Part shown: positions 59,329 to 64,000 of the stretch, one piece after another
Position numbering within the stretch: position 1 is the stretch's first letter
How the letters are laid out: each line of letters begins with the position of its first letter
NCBI GenBank assembly: GCA_937922805.1
Contig: CALAJV010000011.1
Coordinates: 186,001-250,000, forward strand
Length of the DNA stretch: 64,000 bases
Direction: 5' to 3'
Source: an uncultured Acidimicrobiales bacterium
GTDB taxonomy: Bacteria; Actinomycetota; Acidimicrobiia; Acidimicrobiales; SZUA-35
Program-made: the position numbers and the translations under genes
The notes under the pieces: generated by a model
What the model saw: only the letters and a program-made list of their open reading frames with translations
Database searches by the model: none
Told to the model about the DNA's origin: nothing

Positions 59329-60936
59329 GTGGTGATTCGAGAGCAGTTAGCACAGGCAGTCAGCGAAGCATTAGGGGCTATCGGCGTCGAGCCGGTCCCG
59401 ACCAACTTTGTCGTTGAGCGGCCAGCCCGCCGAGAGCATGGCGATTGGTCAACCAACGCTGCTTTGGCGTCGTCCAAAGCAGCGGGTCGGAACCCCCGGG
59501 AGCTTGGCCAAGAACTAGCCGACTACCTAACTGAGAACCGCCCACCTCATGTGGAGTCGTTAGAAATCGCTGGCCCCGGTTTTGTCAACTTCAGGCTCGC
59601 TCCTACATGGCTCTACGACGTACTGACCGAAGTAGTCGAACAGGGCGAACAGAACTATGGTTCGCTTCAGATTGGAAAAGGATCATCGGTCAACATCGAA
59701 TTCGTTTCGGCCAACCCAACTGGTCCAATCCACGCTGGTGGCGGACGGTGGGGCGTCTATGGCGATTCGCTGGCTCGAATCATGGCTCGTTGTGGTTACC
59801 AGCCTCACAAGGAGTACTACGTAAATGATCGCGGCGTACAAACGAAGCTGTTCGGACAGTCCCTGGTCGCTCGCAAAAACGGAGAGCAGCCACCCGAAGG
59901 TGGGTATCAGGGCGAATACATCGAACAGTGGGCATCGGAGATGCCAGACGATGTCGATCCAGTCAGTTGGGGAATCGAACGCTCTCTGACCGATGCTAAG
60001 AACGTGCTGGCCGAAATGAACGTAGAGTTCGACACGTGGTCTAGCGAACAAGCGCTGGTTGACAGTGGGGCAATGGATGCCGCTCTTGAGCAGTTGCGAT
60101 CGACCGGAAACGTGTTTGAATCCGATGGGGCAACGTGGCTTCGAACGTCGGAGTTCGGAGATTCAGAAGATCGGGTGTTGGTTAAAAGCGACGGGGAGTT
60201 GACGTACTTCACCCCCGATATTGCCTATCACATCGACAAGTTCAATCGAGGCGATCACATTATCGACGTGTTAGGAGCCGACCATCACGGTTACATCCTC
60301 CGGATGCGGGCCGCCCTCCTAGCGCTTGGAAAAGACGGCGACAGGTACGAAACGCTTATTGGTCAAAAGGTCAAACTCACCAGCGACGGCGAAGAAGTGA
60401 AAATGTCGAAACGGGCCGGGAACATCGTGGAGATCCGTGACTTGGTCGACGAAGTTGGGCCCGATGTGGCTCGTTTCGCCTACTTGCTCCAATCGATCGA
60501 TTCGCCTCAAACCATCGATCTTGATCTTCTCAAAACTGAGGCGTCAGAAAATCCGGTTTTCTATGTGCAGTACGCCAACGCCAGAATCCACTCGATTGGC
60601 GCCCAGGCCAAAGAACGGGGCGTCGTGCGACTTCCTCTGGCCGAAGTCGATTTAACCTCGCTGACTCACGAACGAGAGCTAGAAGTGCTTCGGCAGCTTT
60701 CAGCCTTCCCCGAGATTCTCGAGGTTGCTCTGGCTGAACGAGCACCGCACAAGATCACGAACTGGGTTCGCGAGCTCGCCGCTGCGTTCCACGGATTTTA
60801 TCGAGACTGTCCAATCCTTCGGACCGACACCGACCCCGATCTACAACAAGCGAGGCTTTGGCTAGCCGAAGCCAGTCGGGTCGGATTAGCAATCGGGCTC
60901 GATCTGCTTGGTGTAAGCGCACCGGAGCAGATGTGA
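59329..60936 (+). CDS. argS: Arginyl-tRNA synthetase
   Basis: 535 residues from a GTG at 59329 (GTG at 59332 also fits). Class I synthetase: ANPTGPIHAGGGRWGVYGD carries the HIGH motif as HAGG, as in actinobacterial ArgS, and the second motif is KMSKRAGN. The anticodon-binding helical C-terminus is complete. It charges tRNA-Arg. First gene of argS-lysA-hom-thrC, a usual actinobacterial order; a tRNA-Arg gene lies 7 kb upstream. Confidence 0.96.
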   Translation: MVIREQLAQAVSEALGAIGVEPVPTNFVVERPARREHGDWSTNAALASSKAAGRNPRELGQELADYLTENRPPHVESLEIAGPGFVNFRLAPTWLYDVLTEVVEQGEQNYGSLQIGKGSSVNIEFVSANPTGPIHAGGGRWGVYGDSLARIMARCGYQPHKEYYVNDRGVQTKLFGQSLVARKNGEQPPEGGYQGEYIEQWASEMPDDVDPVSWGIERSLTDAKNVLAEMNVEFDTWSSEQALVDSGAMDAALEQLRSTGNVFESDGATWLRTSEFGDSEDRVLVKSDGELTYFTPDIAYHIDKFNRGDHIIDVLGADHHGYILRMRAALLALGKDGDRYETLIGQKVKLTSDGEEVKMSKRAGNIVEIRDLVDEVGPDVARFAYLLQSIDSPQTIDLDLLKTEASENPVFYVQYANARIHSIGAQAKERGVVRLPLAEVDLTSLTHERELEVLRQLSAFPEILEVALAERAPHKITNWVRELAAAFHGFYRDCPILRTDTDPDLQQARLWLAEASRVGLAIGLDLLGVSAPEQM

Positions 60937-62252
60937 GTCCTTCGCCCAGCAACGAAGCATCAGAGAACGTCGCCAGCGGCCCCAGCCCGCTTCCATGGCA
61001 CCTTTTGCCCGACAACGCCTCGGTTGGCCCTAACGGCAGGCTGTCGATTGGCGGTTGCGACGTATTAGATCTCGCGGCTGAATTCGGTACCCCCTTGTTT
61101 GTGTACGACGAAGACCACCTTCGATCCCGTTGCCGGGACGCGGTCGAGGCCTTTGGGGCCCACGCAACTTACGCGACCAAAGCATTTCTTTGTCAGGCTA
61201 TGGCGAAGTTGGCGGCCGAAGAGGGGATGGGCCTTGACGTAGCGAGTGGGGGAGAACTCCACGTTTGTCTTGCCGCCGGAGTGAGCCCGGATCGCCTTGT
61301 GTTTCACGGGAATAACAAGTCACTGACCGAGTTGCGAATGGCTCGCGACGCGAAGGTCGGTCGAATCGTAGTCGACAGTTTCGACGAGCTTGACCGACTC
61401 GAAGCGCTTCACCTTGAAGATGGGCTAGTGCCGTCGATATTGCTCCGCATTACTCCAGGGGTTAAAGCGGAAACCCACGAATACATCGCTACCGGACAAG
61501 ACGACTCAAAATTTGGTTTCACCGTTTCGACTGGCGTCGCCAAACAAGCGGTTGACCGGGCAGTCGAGATGCCAGGAGTCGAACTTAAAGGATTGCACGC
61601 TCACATCGGTTCTCAGGTTTTTCGGATCGATTCGTTCGCGGCCGCGGTGAAGGTGTTGGGTCAGTTCGCCAACCCCCTCGGCCTACCTGAATTAGTGGTT
61701 GGCGGCGGCCTTGGTGTGGCCTACGTGGAAGGTGAAGAGTCGGCCTCTATCGCCCAGTGGGCTCGAGCCATTCGTCAATCAGTAGCCGAGGCCAACATCG
61801 AGGCTGCCATTGGAATAGAACCGGGTCGGGCAATCGCGGCCGGAGCAGCGGTCACGCTATACACGGTAGGAACGATTAAGCAGTTACCGGGCATCCGAAC
61901 CTACGTGTCGGTCGATGGCGGGATGAGCGACAATCCGAGGCCGGTGCTATATGGGTCTGGGTATGAAGCGTTCTTGCCTCGGGCAGTGACTGCCAACCGA
62001 ACATTCGAAGCCAGGATTGTAGGCAAACACTGCGAATCGGGAGACCTGTTGGTCCGCCAAGCGAAGCTGCCGCAAGATGTTGCCGTCGGCGACATCTTGG
62101 CCACTCCAGTTACCGGTGCCTACGGTCACTCCATGGGTTCGAATTACAACAAGATTCTTCGCCCGCCCGTGGTCTTTTGCCGAGACGGAAACGCCCGAGT
62201 TGTTGTCCGGCGAGAAACCTTGGACGACCTTCTGACCACAGATCTGGGTTAG
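60933..62252 (+). CDS. lysA: Diaminopimelate decarboxylase
   Basis: 439 residues from a GTG overlapping the argS stop (GTGA). Fold-type III PLP enzyme: TYATKAFLC with the PLP lysine, GLDVASGGEL, HGNNKS, GLHAHIGSQ, EPGRAIAAGA, and the C-terminal HCESGDLLVRQAKLP with the substrate-binding cysteine of the other subunit. It makes lysine from meso-diaminopimelate. The frame reaches back to 60858, inside argS, so the overlap start is preferred. Confidence 0.96.
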   Translation: MSPSPSNEASENVASGPSPLPWHLLPDNASVGPNGRLSIGGCDVLDLAAEFGTPLFVYDEDHLRSRCRDAVEAFGAHATYATKAFLCQAMAKLAAEEGMGLDVASGGELHVCLAAGVSPDRLVFHGNNKSLTELRMARDAKVGRIVVDSFDELDRLEALHLEDGLVPSILLRITPGVKAETHEYIATGQDDSKFGFTVSTGVAKQAVDRAVEMPGVELKGLHAHIGSQVFRIDSFAAAVKVLGQFANPLGLPELVVGGGLGVAYVEGEESASIAQWARAIRQSVAEANIEAAIGIEPGRAIAAGAAVTLYTVGTIKQLPGIRTYVSVDGGMSDNPRPVLYGSGYEAFLPRAVTANRTFEARIVGKHCESGDLLVRQAKLPQDVAVGDILATPVTGAYGHSMGSNYNKILRPPVVFCRDGNARVVVRRETLDDLLTTDLG

Positions 62253-62352
62253 CCGCTGCCGGCAGACACCGGCTAGCAGCTGTTGTTGGTTGCCGTCAGT
62301 TGAGGTTGATAATAGAGAGCGCAATAGCTCCGGTACCGATTACGCTTGCACC

Positions 62353-63681
62353 ATGGCTAGTAATTCCAGTTCCTCGTCCGATGACAACGCCCCGGTCCGG
62401 GTTGGAATATTAGGCTGCGGTCATGTCGGCAGCGCTTTGATCGAGCTGCTAGGTGAGCGAGCTCGAGCTATCGAGACAGCGTCTGGAGTAAGGCTCGAAG
62501 CGGGGGCAGTCGCCGTTCGCAGCATTAGTAAAGACCGCGGAATCGAGCTAGACGAGTCTCTACTAACAACCGACGCTGAGGCGGTCGTTGCCGACCCGTC
62601 GATCGATGTCGTCGTCGAAGTAATTGGCGGAATCGAACCAGCAAGAAGCTTGGTTCTAGCCGCACTGAAATCGGGCAAGCCGGTCGTAACCGCGAACAAG
62701 GAGCTGTTGGCATCGGTCGGATCGGAGCTCTATGCCGCCGCTGAAGCCAACGGCGTTGACTTACTCTTCGAGGCCGCGGCCGCTGGCGCAATCCCAATCA
62801 TTCGACCACTCCGCGAGTCGCTGTTGGCTGAGGATGTTCGAAGCATCATCGGAATCGTCAACGGCACGACCAACTACATCTTGACTCGGATGGCGGAAGA
62901 CGGTGCCACCTATGCCGATGCGCTAGGTGAAGCTCAGCGTCTTGGCTACGCCGAGCGGGATCCGACAGCCGACGTTGAGGGCTTCGACGCCGGAGCCAAA
63001 ACGGCGATCATGGCTTCCATTGCCTTTGGAGCAAACGTGGTCGCTGGTGACGTGTACCGCGAGGGAATTTCGACGATCACGTCAAAAGATATTGAGTCTG
63101 CTGAACGATTTGGCTATGTGATCAAGCTGCTGGCAATTGCCAGCGTGTTCGATGCCGGAACCGATGAGGAAGAGATCGGCGTTCGGGTTTACCCAGCGAT
63201 GGTGCCAGTCAGCCACCCGTTGGCTTCGGTTCGAGATAGCTTCAACGCAGTTTTTGTTGAAGGAGCAGCTTCTGGCGAGCTGATGTTCTACGGACGCGGT
63301 GCCGGTGGGCAACCGACCGCTAGTGCCGTGCTTGGTGATTTGGTTGATGCGGCATCGAACCTGCAGCGGGGAGCCTTTAGGCCGGTTCCGTCTGGCCCAC
63401 GCCCGTCGATTCGAGCTATCGATGATCTTGAGAGTGCCTACTTCCTCAATATCACGGTTGGTGATTCGCCTGGAGTTCTCTCCGAGGTCGCTGGCGTGTT
63501 TGCGGAGAACGGCATCTCTATTCGAGCGATGCAACAAGACGACACCCCAGAGAGTGAAGCAAGCGTTGCCTTCATCACCCACCAGGGTCGGGAGAGCGAT
63601 ATTCAAGCAACGTTGTCTCGGCTAAAAGAACACGACGCAGTGAAGTCCATCAATAGCGTCATTCGAGTTATCGAGTCCTGA
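62353..63681 (+). CDS. hom: Homoserine dehydrogenase
   Basis: 442 residues from the ATG at 62353. Rossmann start VRVGILGCGHVGSALIELL, catalytic region NGTTNYILTRMAEDGATYADAL, then AERDPTADVEGFDAGAKTAIMASIAFG with the lysine, and a C-terminal ACT domain (YFLNITVGDSPGVLSEVAGVFAENGISIRAM) for feedback control by threonine. It reduces aspartate semialdehyde to homoserine. Located 100 bases after lysA. Confidence 0.96.
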   Translation: MASNSSSSSDDNAPVRVGILGCGHVGSALIELLGERARAIETASGVRLEAGAVAVRSISKDRGIELDESLLTTDAEAVVADPSIDVVVEVIGGIEPARSLVLAALKSGKPVVTANKELLASVGSELYAAAEANGVDLLFEAAAAGAIPIIRPLRESLLAEDVRSIIGIVNGTTNYILTRMAEDGATYADALGEAQRLGYAERDPTADVEGFDAGAKTAIMASIAFGANVVAGDVYREGISTITSKDIESAERFGYVIKLLAIASVFDAGTDEEEIGVRVYPAMVPVSHPLASVRDSFNAVFVEGAASGELMFYGRGAGGQPTASAVLGDLVDAASNLQRGAFRPVPSGPRPSIRAIDDLESAYFLNITVGDSPGVLSEVAGVFAENGISIRAMQQDDTPESEASVAFITHQGRESDIQATLSRLKEHDAVKSINSVIRVIES

Positions 63682-63716
63682 TCAAAGAACGAGTCGTTAG
63701 ATAGGGTTGCTGATTA

Positions 63717-64000
63717 ATGGTCATTCACTATTGTTCGACGCGAGGAAAGGCGCCTGAGCTAACGTTCGGCGACGCTTTGCTAACTGGCCTGGCTTCAGAC
63801 GGTGGCCTCTACTGCCCAGTTGAACTCCCGTCCGATCCAACTGTTGCGTCGGAGCAAAGTTATGCCGACGCCGCATTGGCGGTGATAGCTCCGTTCGTCG
63901 AAGGCACGTTTAGTTCCGAAGAGCTCGCTCCGATGATCGAAGCGTCATACGCAAGCTTTCGGCATCCAAGCGTTTGCCCGGTGATCAATCTTCAACCCGG
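63717..64000 (+). CDS. thrC: Threonine synthase (3' end outside window)
   Basis: An ATG at 63717 opens a frame of at least 94 residues that runs off the right edge. It reads HYCSTRGKAPELTFGDALLTGLASDGGLYCPVEL, the N-terminal signature of the longer bacterial threonine synthase. It converts O-phosphohomoserine to threonine and directly follows hom. Confidence 0.92.
   Translation, partial: MVIHYCSTRGKAPELTFGDALLTGLASDGGLYCPVELPSDPTVASEQSYADAALAVIAPFVEGTFSSEELAPMIEASYASFRHPSVCPVINLQP

Noticed and set aside
63082..63606. 174-residue minus-strand open frame inside hom
   Set aside because: It lies wholly opposite the homoserine dehydrogenase gene and its residue pattern matches no family.

Overview
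The window is about 64 kb of chromosome from an actinobacterium, most probably the class Acidimicrobiia. That placement is inferred from gene families, not from a marker-gene search. Supporting signs are the SCO1664-like / DUF3090 / MSMEG_4193-like phosphomutase trio, a DUF2510 domain, an actinobacterial ArgS with HAGG in place of HIGH, an F420-linked FrhB-type protein, ArfA-like OmpA proteins with one membrane anchor, and an argS-lysA-hom-thrC cluster. Base composition looks moderate in G+C and fairly even. I see no prophage, integrase, insertion sequence or CRISPR array.

Layout. 0-3.8 kb: an IclR regulator (cut by the left edge) divergent from a three-gene operon predicted to turn gamma-butyrobetaine into carnitine, 3-dehydrocarnitine and then glycine betaine. 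3.8-9.4 kb: prmA, a Ppx/GppA phosphatase, a ComB-like phosphatase, and an Ada-AlkA/Ogt alkylation-repair pair. 9.5-11.9 kb: a secreted RTX protein with an M91-like zinc protease core and two CBM10-like tail motifs. 11.9-23.6 kb: housekeeping genes on the minus strand (oxidoreductase, lipoprotein, RNB nuclease, panB, panC, a DUF2520 dehydrogenase, marR, mutM, an amine-oxidase-like flavoprotein, an AlkA-like glycosylase) with AIM24 and a D-threonine aldolase on plus. 23.6-32.7 kb: a UvrD-type helicase, an OmpA protein, a signal peptidase homologue lacking both catalytic residues, the conserved actinobacterial trio, a family 5 uracil glycosylase, a lipoprotein and the FrhB-like protein.

32.7-38.4 kb is the most unusual part. 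It holds an FtsK/EccC-like protein without its motor domain, a membrane-anchored protein with two beta-sandwich-like ectodomains, an ECF sigma factor, and a Ser/Thr kinase whose extracellular domain resembles those two ectodomains. No anti-sigma factor is visible. I propose a kinase-sigma signalling unit that senses the envelope.

38.4-49.7 kb: a LysR regulator, two small proteins, an LCP cell-wall ligase, cysDNC sulfate activation, a split ALG14/ALG13-type glycosyltransferase pair with hairpins on both sides of its first gene, a GT2, and a methylthioadenosine salvage pair (phosphorylase plus deaminase). 49.7-58 kb: a phosphodiester glycosidase-like membrane protein, a proline/alanine-rich protein ending in the same GWGW-type motif as the RTX protein, tRNA-Arg(CCG), a DUF6206-like protein, a double-ACT protein, a second OmpA protein, an Asp-nucleophile hydrolase and xylulokinase. 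58-64 kb: a lipoprotein, then argS-lysA-hom-thrC, with thrC cut by the right edge.
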